Source: Nostoc sp. ATCC 53789 (GTDB lineage Bacteria; Cyanobacteriota; Cyanobacteriia; Cyanobacteriales; Nostocaceae). Taken from it: 64,000 bases of DNA. The DNA is taken from positions 6,538,501-6,602,500 of the forward strand of contig NZ_CP046703.1 of NCBI RefSeq assembly GCF_009873495.1. The letters are read 5' to 3'. The position numbers and the translations under genes were made by a program. The notes under the pieces are model-generated. The model was not told the DNA's origin and ran no database searches. It saw nothing but the letters and a program-made list of their open reading frames with translations. The first letter of the stretch is position 1. Every line of letters starts with the position of its first letter. Shown here piece after piece: positions 25,054 to 33,919 of the stretch.

Positions 25054-25126
25054 GGGCGCGTAGCTCAGTGGATAGAGCAATTGCCTTCTAAGCAATCGGT
25101 CGCAGGTTCGAACCCTGCCGCGCTCG
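25054..25126 (+). tRNA. tRNA-Arg (anticodon UCU)
   Basis: 73-nt cloverleaf. The acceptor stem GGGCGCG pairs with CGCGCTC (one G-U). The D-arm is GCTCAGTGGATAGAGC. The anticodon stem ATTGC/GCAAT carries loop CTTCTAA with anticodon TCT at 25087-25089, and the T-arm CAGGTTCGAACCCTG is standard. No encoded CCA, discriminator G. Confidence 0.97.
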
Positions 25127-25244
25127 TTTTAACTCAATATGAACCCTCAAGCGGTGTGAAGTGATATGATGATTTCCGCGTTTGAGGGTTCGTTATTGCT
25201 GCATCATACCAAGAACAAAGGTGATATAGCGTTTCCTAGTCTAG

Positions 25245-25938
25245 TTAGGTACAGTAACAACAATGAGTAAACCAGCCTTCGATATCTTTTAAAGATACTT
25301 TATTAAAAGCTTCTTCAACGGCTTTCGCTAAATCTGGATAATTTTTGGCACCGATAGAACGTAGTATGTTCAGAGTTTTGGAACTAACTTTTGAGAGATA
25401 AATGCCTCAAATGTGAGTCCATCTGTTGCACCAATCAGACTAATTTGGGTAATTATACCTCTAAAACCGATAGCACCAATCAAGGAGACATTTTTTCCTC
25501 GCTTAATAGGACGTTCACCTCGCGCTTGCTTTCCTTTGGGCGCACGGGCAAATAGTCTTACTAAAGATAAATTTATGCCGGATTCATCAATAAAGATAAG
25601 ATTTTTAGCTAGAATTCCTTGAACTTTTTGCCAAAATTCTACTCTTAATGATTGAACTCGGTCACTCTCTTTCTCGGTTGGGTATAGTGTTTTTTTTTGA
25701 GATTTAGGTTAAGAAGACGCAGCATCCTATCTAGAGTTGAGCGACCAATCAAGACTCCCGTTTTCTGTTCTAACAGCAGACGAAGTTCATCCAAGGTTGC
25801 ATCATTATTATCTGACACAATTGACGACAAAACGTTTAACTCTTCCTGCGAGAGCTTTCTTGGTGTTTGTTGTGTGCGAATCTTGGGCGAAATACTCACA
25901 GTCTTTCGATATTGTTTCAGTAATTTTTCAACAAGACT
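25245..25938 (-). pseudogene. IS630-family transposase, decayed
   Basis: Reading the minus strand gives an N-truncated IS630-type transposase. It begins SLVEKLLKQYRKTVSISPK, continues through LSQEELNVLSSIVSDNNDATLDELRLLLEQKTGV (HTH region) and then shifts frame near 25645. The DDE part follows with the first Asp (NLIFIDESGINLSLVRL) and GATDGLTFEAFISQKLVPKL. After that the second Asp and Glu region is deleted and only the C-terminus remains (NILRSIGAKNYPDLAKAVEEAF...EGWFTHCCYCT, stop at 25245). It is cut at its 5' end by the IS5-type element. Not functional. Confidence 0.85.
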
Positions 25939-25941
25939 TTA

Positions 25942-26490
25942 GAGGCTGTTTGAAAAGTCGGAGAGATGGTAAAAAAGCTCTCTCAGTATACGCTGTGAAT
26001 AGATAGTAGACAGCACCGAGAGAGCAACATGAGTAAAGCATACCCCAGCAATCTGACCCGTGTTCAATATGAATTTCTCAGTGACATGATTCCAGAACAA
26101 AAACCCGGTGGTCGGAAGCGTGAAGTTGATATGTGGGAAGTTCTGAACGCAATTTTTTATGTCCTAGTAGAAGGAGTTAGATGGCGATGCCTACGGCGGG
26201 CTACGCCTACGCTACCGGGTGACTTTCCCGTCTGGCAAACGGTATACAACTATTTTCGTAAATGGCGCAAAGACGGAACGTGGTTGAAAATTCACGATAG
26301 TCTGCGTCAGTGGACAAGGATTGAGCAGGAGCGCCATCGAAGCCCTATCTACCTTGCCATGATCCGGATCATGGTAAGACGATTAGCATCCCACCCTCGC
26401 GCACCAAAAAAGACAAGAAGGATACTAAAACGTACTCATCCTTCCAAACGACCCCATGTTTCTACAGCTAAAATTCTATCCCAAAAATAA
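25942..26490 (+). pseudogene. IS5-type element remnant with chimeric transposase frame
   Basis: The left end GAGGCTGTTTGAAAAG (25942) is an IS5-group terminus. The ORF from ATG 26029 to 26490 (153 residues) starts as an IS5-family N-terminal domain (SNLTRVQYEFLSDMIPEQKPGGRKREVDMWEVLNAIFYVLVEGVRWR) and continues LPGDFPVWQTVYNYFRKWRKDGTW up to RQWTRIEQERHRSP. The catalytic DDE half is missing. The last 50 residues, ending SKRPHVSTAKILSQK, look like the C-terminus of another transposase type, joined by deletion. Between WR and LPGDFP a dispersed repeat adds about eight residues (CLRRATPT) without breaking the frame. Confidence 0.75.
26184..26212 (-). repeat. 29-bp dispersed repeat, copy 2 (inside transposase frame)
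   Basis: Reverse-complement copy of the repeat at 13591-13619 and 44328-44356, beginning GCGATGCCTACGGCGGGCTA on the plus strand. It interrupts the transposase between WR and LPGDFP but keeps the reading frame. Confidence 0.8.
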
Positions 26491-26669
26491 TACCTAAAAA
26501 CAGACACCTTGAAAGGGCTGATCCTAAAATATATGAGAGGTTGCAAAATGTATTGTGAAATCAGTATTTTAAAAATGCCTAAAAACCAAGCTAAAAACAT
26601 ATTTAATAGAGGAAGAAGGTTTAGGAAATAATTATTGAGCCTACACCTTCTTCCTAAATCAAGTTCAGC

Positions 26670-26852
26670 CTATTCTAAAGTCTTTTTTACTTCATCTTTA
26701 ATGTTTTCAGCAGTGTGACGAACTTGGGCTTCAGCTTGTTTAGCTTTACCTTCAGCTTTGTCATTAGGGTTACCAGTTACTTCACCAACTGCTTCTTGTA
26801 CTTTTCCTTCGACGTTCTTTGCAAAAGCCTTTGCTCTATCTTCGATACTCAT
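26670..26852 (-). CDS. CsbD family stress-response protein
   Basis: 60 residues, the full size of the CsbD/YjbJ family, small hydrophilic helical proteins induced by general stress. The signature DRAKAFAKNVEGKVQEAVGEVTGNPNDKAEGKAKQAEAQV (residues 5-43 as a region) is unmistakable. The rest is Lys/Glu-rich and helical. The molecular role is unknown. The stop is followed by GAAGAAGGTTTAGGA/TCCTAAACCTTCTTC-like inverted repeats around 26612-26662 that could be a terminator. Confidence 0.92.
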   Translation of the reverse strand: MSIEDRAKAFAKNVEGKVQEAVGEVTGNPNDKAEGKAKQAEAQVRHTAENIKDEVKKTLE

Positions 26853-27663
26853 ATACTTTTTTCCTTATCTTAACTAGTGATTATCTATTGCTTGCTAAGA
26901 AAGCGTTGCAATGTTTATATATTACTTTTAGACAAGTTTTAATTCTTCTATCTGACGATGTTTTTATTAAGAATATTTGTGTCCATTGTACATAGTTATT
27001 TAAAGGTGAAATTCATCTTGAAGAATTCAAGTAATATCCAAAAGATAGAAAGGATTTATTCTATGGTTCTATCTTCAGATAAAATCATTTGCTACTTTAG
27101 CTAAATAATGATGCAGATGTCTACCCTAAATTAGCGGTTAAGAAATACTCAGAATGTGAAAAACGCAACTTGAGTTAGCAGTATTGCTGCACAAACAAGT
27201 AATTTATTATACTTTAAGCGCTTATAAACATCTGGCACAACAAAATAGTCGAGATATAAGAAAATATTCTAATACTGCTTACTTAAAGGGAAAAGGAGCG
27301 GAAGACCTGATATATAAGGCTTTTCCCCTTTAAGCTTTTCCTTTCCCCCAAAACTCGACGTTCCAAAAAAGTGGTGTTGTCACAAATCTTAGGCGGAAAG
27401 AAACATAATTTTTCAAATTTTAACTGAAGAGTAGTTTAGCTAGTGCAAGAAAGCAGAGAGAATTCTGTAGATTTTTCTGCGGCTTTCCGCAGGGTACGAA
27501 ACTTCAAAGAGACAGCAGGAAAGAAAGCTTGATTTACAAGCTTTTGTTACCTTTTTAAACTGGATAGTTATTTATGCCATACCGCACTAGTAAAACTTGT
27601 AACTAATTTCTCACTAAAGACAGCAGGAACAAGTATTTACGTTTATTTCTATTTATCAAGGTA
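26853..27663. other. Long intergenic region upstream of the IS982-like element
   Basis: About 810 bp with no credible gene. It contains a 14-bp hairpin with a one-base bulge (CTTAAAGGGAAAAG about 27282-27295 with CTTTTCCCCTTTAAG about 27319-27334), a TGCGG/CCGCA hairpin (27479-27492) and a repeated AGACAGCAGGA (27510 and 27617). The right half is probably the original promoter region of the small gene now at 28701, displaced by the insertion. Confidence 0.45.
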
Positions 27664-28691
27664 ACGCGATGTGCGACTTATTGTTTCGTTACACAAGTCG
27701 GGTGTATGAACGATTGAAAAGAAAATTCCCACAATCCGCACTGGAGCGAGAAAATCGTTACCAGTGAGTGGAATGAGGGAAAAATGTTTTCTATAGAAGA
27801 GTTTATCATTGCCGTATTTTGCTGTGTTGACGATGTGCTGATTGAAATCACCCAGGTATACCCAATTAAGAGACGAGGTTTTGCTCCAAGTTTAAGGGAG
27901 AGTGAAGTTTTAACAATGGAAGTAGTGGCAGAGTTTTTGGGAATAGATGCTGACAAAGACATTTGGAAATACTTTCACCGTCATTGGTTAGGGCTATTTC
28001 CTCAGTTAAAGAGTCGCTATGCTTTTATTCGTCAAGCAGCTAATTGTTGGCAGTACAAAGAACTGTTACAACAAAAATTAGCACAGATTTTAGGGGCATT
28101 TTCTGAGCAACTTCATTTAATTGATGGATTACCAATACCTTTGTGTGGCTTCAGTCGCGCTCCCAACTGCCGGAGTTTTAAATCCCAAGCAGATTATGGC
28201 TTTTGTGCTGCCAAGCAACAGACGTATTATGGGTTTCATGGGCATTTAATCATTAGTGGCACAGGAGTTATTAGTGGGTTTACTCTCACTCCGGCAAATG
28301 GCAGTGAACGAGAAGCACTTTGGGATTTAATCACGCGAGTTAAAGGTTTATTAATCGGAGATAAGGGATACTTAAGTCAGTTTTTGTCAGGAGAACTTGA
28401 AGGAATGGGTATTAATTTACAAACCCCTCTGCGTTCTAATATGTCTGACTCTCGTAGCCAATCTTCAGTTCGATTAATGCAACGCTTTCGTCGCCTCATT
28501 GAAACAGTTATTGGTCAATTAGTTGAGAGATTTCATATAGAGAAGATTCGAGCGAGAGATATGTGGCATCTTACCAGTCGTCTCAATCGCAAGATTTTAG
28601 CTCATACTGTCTGTTTCTGGCTTAATCGCCACAATTGTGACCCGCTTCAGTTCGACGATCTTGTTACAGAATATTAAGTCGCACATGGCGT
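27664..28691 (+). mobile_element. IS982-like insertion sequence (1028 bp)
   Basis: 17-bp terminal inverted repeats with one mismatch (ACGCGATGTGCGACTTA at 27664-27680; complement of ACGCCATGTGCGACTTA at 28675-28691). A perfect 6-bp target duplication AAGGTA flanks it at 27658-27663 and 28692-28697. It encodes one complete transposase. The intact ends, duplication and full reading frame point to a recent insertion. Confidence 0.9.
27784..28677 (+). CDS. IS982-family transposase
   Basis: 297 residues covering almost the whole element. DDE core: LHLIDGLPIPLCGFSRAPNC (first Asp), KGLLIGDKGYLSQ (second Asp), and ETVIGQLVERFHIEKIRARD (glutamate region). The N-terminal SLRESEVLTMEVVAEFLGI segment is also usual in this family. 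The frame is uninterrupted, so the enzyme may be active. Family name assigned from motif memory; IS4-like families share a similar core. Confidence 0.85.
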   Translation: MFSIEEFIIAVFCCVDDVLIEITQVYPIKRRGFAPSLRESEVLTMEVVAEFLGIDADKDIWKYFHRHWLGLFPQLKSRYAFIRQAANCWQYKELLQQKLAQILGAFSEQLHLIDGLPIPLCGFSRAPNCRSFKSQADYGFCAAKQQTYYGFHGHLIISGTGVISGFTLTPANGSEREALWDLITRVKGLLIGDKGYLSQFLSGELEGMGINLQTPLRSNMSDSRSQSSVRLMQRFRRLIETVIGQLVERFHIEKIRARDMWHLTSRLNRKILAHTVCFWLNRHNCDPLQFDDLVTEY

Positions 28692-28700
28692 AAGGTATTT

Positions 28701-28928
28701 ATGCAATCAAATTCTACTACTCAACCAACTTCTAACTCCCAATATGTAGATTCTCGGATACAAAATGATGTATCTGTTAACATTTTCATCGGATTTTCTA
28801 TTTTGATTCCAATGATTATATTTGTAGGATTTAATATCTATAAGAAACACCGTGCTGCTGTTCTCAGTCAGCAAATTGCTTCATTAGAAAAACTGTGGCT
28901 TTTGAATATTAAGAAAAAAAGAGCTTGA
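28701..28928 (+). CDS. Small single-span membrane protein
   Basis: 75 residues with one transmembrane helix (VNIFIGFSILIPMIIFVGFNIY, residues about 30-51) after a polar N-terminus and before a basic C-terminal tail (KKKRA). No family recognised. The ATG lies 9 bp after the right end of the IS982-like element. Its AAGG ribosome site is part of the target duplication, so translation should survive while the old promoter is cut off. It is followed 18 bp later by the TPR gene, suggesting an operon. Confidence 0.6.
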   Translation: MQSNSTTQPTSNSQYVDSRIQNDVSVNIFIGFSILIPMIIFVGFNIYKKHRAAVLSQQIASLEKLWLLNIKKKRA

Positions 28929-28946
28929 AGAAAAACAATATAGACA

Positions 28947-30566
28947 ATGAAGTACTTATTTATAATTTGGGTGCTTATACTCTCTTTAATCGCTCCTAAT
29001 GCGGCGATCGCTCAAGCAAGACAACCCTACACCTTAATATCTGGACTTGGCACAATCCACCATCCAGTTTCCACTGCTAATGCCCAAGCGCAAGAGTTTT
29101 TCGATCAGGGATTAAATTTAATTTACGCTTTCAATCATGATGAGGCGGTGCGTTCTTTTCAACACGCAGCCAAACTCGATCCGCATTTAGCGATCGCATA
29201 TTGGGGTATTGCTCTGGCTCTAGGCCCTAATATTAACTTAGAAATCGACCCCAATCGAGAATTAGCTGCTTACCAAGCGGTACAGCAAGCTTTAGCACTT
29301 TTCACCAAAGCATCTAACCAGGAACGAGACTACATTACCGCCTTAGCAAAACGTTACTCCCAAGATTCTGGTGCAGACTTGTATCAACTAGCGGTAGACT
29401 ACGCAAAAGCAATGGCAACCCTAGTTGAGCGTTATCCTGATGATTTAGATGCAGCAACGCTTTATGCTGAAAGCTTGATGGATCTGCATCCGTGGCAGCA
29501 CTGGACTAAAGATGGTAAGCCACAGCTAGATACAGAAAAAATTGTGGCTATTTTAGAATCTGTTCTCAAACGTAACCCAAATCATACGGGGGCCAATCAT
29601 TACTATATCCATGCGGTGGAAGCCTCGCCTTCCCCACAAAGGGCCCTTGTCAGTGCCAAAAGACTAGGAACCCTAGCGCCAGCAGCAGGACACTTAGTAC
29701 ACATGCCTTCCCATATTTACTTTCGTGTGGGAGATTATGAAGGGGCAATGCAGGCAAACAAGCAGGCGATCGCTCAAGATGATATTTACATCAAAAAATA
29801 TCAAGTCCAGGGCACTTACCCCATGATGTACTACAACCACAACGTACATTTCCTCATGGTGGCCAGCAGCATGGCAGGAAAATATGAAGATGCTCTCCAA
29901 GCCGCAGATAAATTAGTCGCAAATGCTACTGCTATAAACCCTTGTATACCAATGCTTGAGGGATTTCTGGGCAGCAAAATGCTAATTCAGACACGCTTTA
30001 GTGATTGGGATGCCATCTTAAAAACTCCTGCTCCCGATGTTAAATTGCCTACTACTACAGCACTTTGGCATTTTGCTCGCGGTATGGCTATGGCTGCCAC
30101 AGGCAAACTTGAAGAGGCAGCAAGTGAAAGTCGGGCATTACTTACCGCCAAGCAGGAAATTTCTACCGAAGCAACTATCGGATTAAGCCCCGCCAGTCGC
30201 ATTTTAGACATTGCTTCAAAAGTTCTCGATGCCAAAATTGCTACAAAAAATAATGATTATGAATATGCCATTCAATTACTAGAAAAAGCGACAGTAGCAG
30301 AAGATGCACTCGATTACGTCGAACCACCAGACTGGTACTTTCCCACGCGGGAATCTTTGGGCGCTGTGCTTTTGGCTAAGGGTGATTATAAAGAGGCGGA
30401 GAAAGTCTTTCGTACCGATCTAGAAAAGTATCCCCATAATGGGCGTTCCCTATTTGGCTTACAGGCAACTTTGCAGGCATTGGGGAAAGAAGACGCTGCT
30501 CAAATTGTCAAAGCCGACTTGCAAACAGCTTGGAAAGGTCAAACAATTTGGAATTTTAGATTTTAG
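28947..30566 (+). CDS. Secreted tetratricopeptide-repeat protein
   Basis: 539 residues. Signal peptide MKYLFIIWVLILSLIAPNAAIAQA points to export to the periplasm. Several TPR units follow: AQEFFDQGLNLIYAFNHDEAVRSFQHAAKLDPHLAIAYWG, then VGDYEGAMQANKQAI and KGDYKEAEKVFRTDLEKYPHNGRSLFGL near the end. Conserved histidine-containing blocks (TGANHYYIHAVEAS; AGHLVHMPSHIYFRVGDY) suggest a specific but unknown role beyond scaffolding. It probably shares a transcript with the preceding small membrane protein. Confidence 0.8.
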   Translation: MKYLFIIWVLILSLIAPNAAIAQARQPYTLISGLGTIHHPVSTANAQAQEFFDQGLNLIYAFNHDEAVRSFQHAAKLDPHLAIAYWGIALALGPNINLEIDPNRELAAYQAVQQALALFTKASNQERDYITALAKRYSQDSGADLYQLAVDYAKAMATLVERYPDDLDAATLYAESLMDLHPWQHWTKDGKPQLDTEKIVAILESVLKRNPNHTGANHYYIHAVEASPSPQRALVSAKRLGTLAPAAGHLVHMPSHIYFRVGDYEGAMQANKQAIAQDDIYIKKYQVQGTYPMMYYNHNVHFLMVASSMAGKYEDALQAADKLVANATAINPCIPMLEGFLGSKMLIQTRFSDWDAILKTPAPDVKLPTTTALWHFARGMAMAATGKLEEAASESRALLTAKQEISTEATIGLSPASRILDIASKVLDAKIATKNNDYEYAIQLLEKATVAEDALDYVEPPDWYFPTRESLGAVLLAKGDYKEAEKVFRTDLEKYPHNGRSLFGLQATLQALGKEDAAQIVKADLQTAWKGQTIWNFRF

Positions 30567-31013
30567 ATTGGCCCCATACCTAGCAGGTTATCCAAAGAAG
30601 TATAGGCCGAAATAGCCTTTATTTGTTGCTTGACTTTGGCTTTCGTATTAAAATTTTGGAGTAATGCTTCATGGTTAATGCAGTCAAACATTCAATTCGG
30701 ATATTCTAAAGATGTGCCCCTGTATGTCTGATTTCCTTTATCACCCTACAGAATTTATCTTCTTCCATTTCCAACCCTTTTTTGGATTGGGCTGTACTTA
30801 GGGTAGCTGGGGCAGGCGATCGCGTAAATGCGATCGTATCACTGGTTAACTATCTACTGGATGCAGAGAGATGGCTCGTATGTCATCCTAGATTTAGGAG
30901 AGTTAATTCAGTGACGTCTTTGATTTTAGTATTGAAAGGCTTTTCCTTTTAGTATTTACAGACTTCTCAGAGAAATTAAAATCTCTACACAGTGATGATT
31001 TTGGAGCGAATCG
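30567..31013. other. Intergenic region upstream of the RNA-binding protein gene
   Basis: 447 bp with a degenerate HIP1-containing inverted stretch (GGCGATCGCGTAAATGCGATC near 30815, quoted as two HIP1-like cores) but no gene. Genes for cold-induced RNA-binding proteins often have long 5' leaders, and the last ~100 bp could be such a leader. Not proven here. Confidence 0.4.
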
Positions 31014-31337
31014 ATGTCAATTTACGTAGGTAACCTCTCTTATGACGTTACACAAGAAGATTTAAGTGGTATTTTTGCAGAATATGGTACTGTAAAGCGA
31101 GTACAAGTACCTACTGACCGTGAAACAGGTCGTCCGCGAGGCTTTGCTTTTGTGGAAATGGGAACTGAAGCGGAAGAAACAGCTGCCATTGAAGCTCTTG
31201 ACGGTGCTGAGTGGATGGGTCGCGACCTGAAAGTAAATAAGGCTAAACCCAAGGAAGATAGAGGTGATAGAGGTTCCTTTGGTGGAAACCGAGGAGGAGG
31301 ATACGGCGGTGGCGGCGGACGCGGCGGACGCTACTAA
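31014..31337 (+). CDS. Glycine-rich RRM RNA-binding protein
   Basis: 107 residues: one RNA-recognition motif with RNP2 (IYVGNLSY) and RNP1 (RGFAFVEM), then a short Gly-rich tail (GGNRGGGYGGGGGRGGRY). This is the cyanobacterial Rbp family, induced by cold and thought to act as RNA chaperones. The arrangement rbp followed by rpsU is the known rbpA1-rpsU layout of Anabaena. A hairpin with T-run separates the genes. Confidence 0.95.
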   Translation: MSIYVGNLSYDVTQEDLSGIFAEYGTVKRVQVPTDRETGRPRGFAFVEMGTEAEETAAIEALDGAEWMGRDLKVNKAKPKEDRGDRGSFGGNRGGGYGGGGGRGGRY

Positions 31338-31375
31338 CTTTGGAAACAAAAAAAATTTACCAATAGTCTTAAGGT

Positions 31376-31403
31376 CAGACAAACAACAGTCTGTCTTTTT
31401 TTT
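31376..31403 (+). terminator. Hairpin and T-run between rbp and rpsU
   Basis: CAGAC (31376-31380) and GTCTG (31389-31393) form a short stem followed by eight or nine T. It would terminate or attenuate transcription into rpsU. Confidence 0.6.
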
Positions 31404-31445
31404 GTAATGTTCCCGCCTGATTAAGTCAACTTAGTAGGAGAAGTA

Positions 31446-31634
31446 ATGACCCAAGTAATTGTCGGTGACAATGAACACATTGAATCAGCCTTACGACGAT
31501 TTAAGCGAGAAGTTTCCAAGGCTGGAATTTTTCCAGACATGAGAAAGCATCGTCATTTTGAAACACCCTTAGAAAAACGCAAGCGCAAAGAAGTCGCCAA
31601 GCACAGACAGAGTAAGAGAAGTTTTCGTAATTAA
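31446..31634 (+). CDS. rpsU: 30S ribosomal protein S21
   Basis: 62 residues, the S21 family length, basic throughout (KRKRKEVAKHRQSKRSFRN). It has the family core IESALRRFKREVSKAGIFPDMRKHRHFETPLEKR (residues 11-44 as a region). The ribosome site is AGGAGA just before the ATG. The gene follows rbp, as in other heterocystous cyanobacteria. Confidence 0.96.
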   Translation: MTQVIVGDNEHIESALRRFKREVSKAGIFPDMRKHRHFETPLEKRKRKEVAKHRQSKRSFRN

Positions 31635-31654
31635 GGGCTGACATAGCTATAAAA

Positions 31655-31685
31655 GAAAACCTTCATAGATTCTATGAGGGTTTTC
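31655..31685 (+). terminator. Terminator after rpsU
   Basis: GAAAACCTTCATAG (31655-31668) pairs with CTATGAGGGTTTTC (31672-31685), 14 bp with one G-U pair and a 3-nt loop, followed by a T-rich stretch. Confidence 0.8.
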
Positions 31686-31757
31686 CTTTTGCCTATTTAA
31701 AAATCAGGAAACCTCAAGAAACGCTAAAATCAAGTCAGCCTTTGTATCGTAGCGGTT

Positions 31758-33518
31758 GTGTCCCACATCACTCAGAGTGCGGTTCACTGCATAAATCCTG
31801 ATTGTCAACGTCCTTATCCCCAACCTTGGGGAAACAAATTCTGCAACAGCTGTGGCGCACCGCTAGAGTTGTTAGACCGCTATGTTCCACTTCAGCCATT
31901 AGGTTCGGGAGGATTTGCTCAAATTTACACGGTTTGGGATGAAAAAACTCAAACCGAGAAAGTGCTGAAAGTGTTGGTAGAAGATTCACCAAAGGCACTG
32001 GAATTATTTACCCAAGAGGCGGCAGTTTTATCTAGTTTGCAGCATCCAGGTGTCCCCGCAGTCGATGCCGAAGGGTATTTTCAGGTACAACTGTTTAACC
32101 CCAAGCCGCACCAACTACCTTGTCTGGTAATGGAAAAAATCAATGGACGGACTTTAGAGGAGATATTAAAAAAGTTTCCCCAAGGATGTCCAGAGAAGTT
32201 GGTTGTAAACTGGTTTGCCCAAACTGTAGAGATTTTACAAGAATTACACAAACGTCAGATTATTCATCGGGATATTAAACCTTCTAATTTAATGCTGGGC
32301 ACATCTTCGTCCACTGTCAGCCTACCTCAAGGGCAAATAGAAGGCGATCGCTTGGTACTAATTGATTTTGGTGGGGCAAAGCAATTTAGCCCCTCTAAGC
32401 TGCGTTCTCAGTCTAGTTCCACCCGATTATTTTCTTCTGGTTACAGTCCACCAGAACAAGTGAGTGGAAGTATTGTCGGGCCAAGTGCCGATTTTTATGC
32501 CCTTGGTCGAACGGTGATTGAACTGCTAACAGGCAAATACCCGCTAGAGTTGGAAGATCAACAAACTGGGAAATTGCGCTGGCGTACTGCGGCGAATGTT
32601 AACCCGCAACTAGCAGATTTACTAGATGAGATGGTGCAAGAGGATGTGCGATCGCGTCCAGCAAATGCAGCTATGATTCAAAAACGGTTGGCGAAGATTT
32701 CTCAACCATTACCGCCGCCGGGATTATTTGCCCAACTGCAAGATCGGGTTAAGCAAGCTTCAACGCAAGTTTCCCAGAGATTTACACTGCTAATCCAAGC
32801 TATTGAACGAGTTTTAGCGAACTTTAGCCAAGCTGTAACTAAAACCGTTGTTTTTATCGCTCAGACAATCATCAAAATTTTTCAAGCTTGTTTGGCGACC
32901 ATTTGGGCGATGATTTTGGCTTATGTTGGTGCTTGTTTTGGTGCGATCGCAGGTTTTATTTTGGCATATCACACCAACTTGGGGCGTTGGGTTGTGGAAT
33001 CTATTTCGAGTCAGCTAAACCAATTAATCCCAAATACTCAAACCGTCTTTGGGGCAGATATTTTGGTATTCATCGCCGCAGGCTGGGGAACCGCTTGGGG
33101 ACTGACAGCATCCGGGTGTTTTGGTCAACGGCGGCGCTTTTTAGTAGCATCGCTGATGGGCATGATTAGCTATGGCTTCGGCTGGTTCATTTTGCAATTA
33201 ATCACACCAAAAGACAGTGGCGAGGGTTTAGTGGCAGTGATTTTAGTAGCAGCTTGCCTACTCACATTGAGCTTAGGTCTTCGCAGCCATCACATAGTGT
33301 ACGCCGTGTTAGCTGCCTTTGGTAGTGCGATCGCCTACGCATTTTTGATTCTTTTGAGGTTGGCACCACCGATCTTCCAATTTACTAGTCAACCAGCATG
33401 GTCAGAGTTACAGTTACCTCTGATTTTTTTTGGTTCTCTAGGCTTCTTTATCAGCTTCTGGTTAGGAGTGAGTTACTACCTAATTGTCCCTGGGTTGCGC
33501 TTTTTAGGATGGCGGTGA
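31758..33518 (+). CDS. Zinc-ribbon Ser/Thr protein kinase, membrane anchored
   Basis: 586 residues from a GTG start. An N-terminal zinc ribbon (CINPDCQRPYPQPWGNKFCNSCG as region, C..C and C..C pairs) precedes a eukaryotic-type kinase domain: Gly-loop LGSGGFAQIYTVWD, Lys in KVLKVLVED, catalytic loop IIHRDIKPSNLML, LIDFGGAK and the APE-like PPEQVSGS. The C-terminal third has five or six hydrophobic spans, with Gly/Ala-rich helices that resemble a sensor or channel-like membrane domain. This is a common cyanobacterial kinase layout. Stimulus and target unknown. Confidence 0.9.
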   Translation: MSHITQSAVHCINPDCQRPYPQPWGNKFCNSCGAPLELLDRYVPLQPLGSGGFAQIYTVWDEKTQTEKVLKVLVEDSPKALELFTQEAAVLSSLQHPGVPAVDAEGYFQVQLFNPKPHQLPCLVMEKINGRTLEEILKKFPQGCPEKLVVNWFAQTVEILQELHKRQIIHRDIKPSNLMLGTSSSTVSLPQGQIEGDRLVLIDFGGAKQFSPSKLRSQSSSTRLFSSGYSPPEQVSGSIVGPSADFYALGRTVIELLTGKYPLELEDQQTGKLRWRTAANVNPQLADLLDEMVQEDVRSRPANAAMIQKRLAKISQPLPPPGLFAQLQDRVKQASTQVSQRFTLLIQAIERVLANFSQAVTKTVVFIAQTIIKIFQACLATIWAMILAYVGACFGAIAGFILAYHTNLGRWVVESISSQLNQLIPNTQTVFGADILVFIAAGWGTAWGLTASGCFGQRRRFLVASLMGMISYGFGWFILQLITPKDSGEGLVAVILVAACLLTLSLGLRSHHIVYAVLAAFGSAIAYAFLILLRLAPPIFQFTSQPAWSELQLPLIFFGSLGFFISFWLGVSYYLIVPGLRFLGWR

Positions 33519-33919
33519 AGGAGGCAGGGGGCAGGGGGCAAGGGGGCAGGGGACAAGGGGACAAGGGGAAAAGAACTGAGGACTTGAAACAAGTCTTTCC
33601 CCTTGTCCCCAATTCTCCTTGTCCCCAAGTCCTCTTCCCAATTCCCAATGCCCAAAAACAAGATCCCCCTAGTCGTATTTTTCATCGAGCTAGGGGGATC
33701 ACATATATGGTAGTCTATAAAAGGTTCGGTATAGTTCCTTACGAATCGATTCTATAGCCTATATTTCAGTTTGGGTAGTATTACCATTAGAATTTATAGT
33801 ATTTTTACAGCTTCTTAATGAATGCTTCATCCCTGTTCTTCCCTAGAGAAGCGGTATATGTAAGTATGACAGTACGCAATGTGCGTAACTTGTCATTTTT
33901 GTAGATATCTGTAAAAAAT
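33519..33919. other. Repeat-rich intergenic region with a hairpin
   Basis: 401 bp. From 33521 to 33655 it consists of purine-rich GGGGCAGGG / GGGGACAAG units and the complementary CCCTTGTCCCC units, i.e. an inverted STRR block. A perfect 11-bp hairpin GATCCCCCTAG (33662-33672) with CTAGGGGGATC (33690-33700) follows, a possible terminator of the kinase gene. The last 200 bp are AT-rich and should hold the promoter for the next gene. Confidence 0.55.

Noticed and set aside
33398..33757. 119-residue frame overlapping the end of the kinase gene
   Set aside because: Overlaps a clear kinase C-terminus and runs through GGGGCAGGG repeats; composition is repeat-derived.
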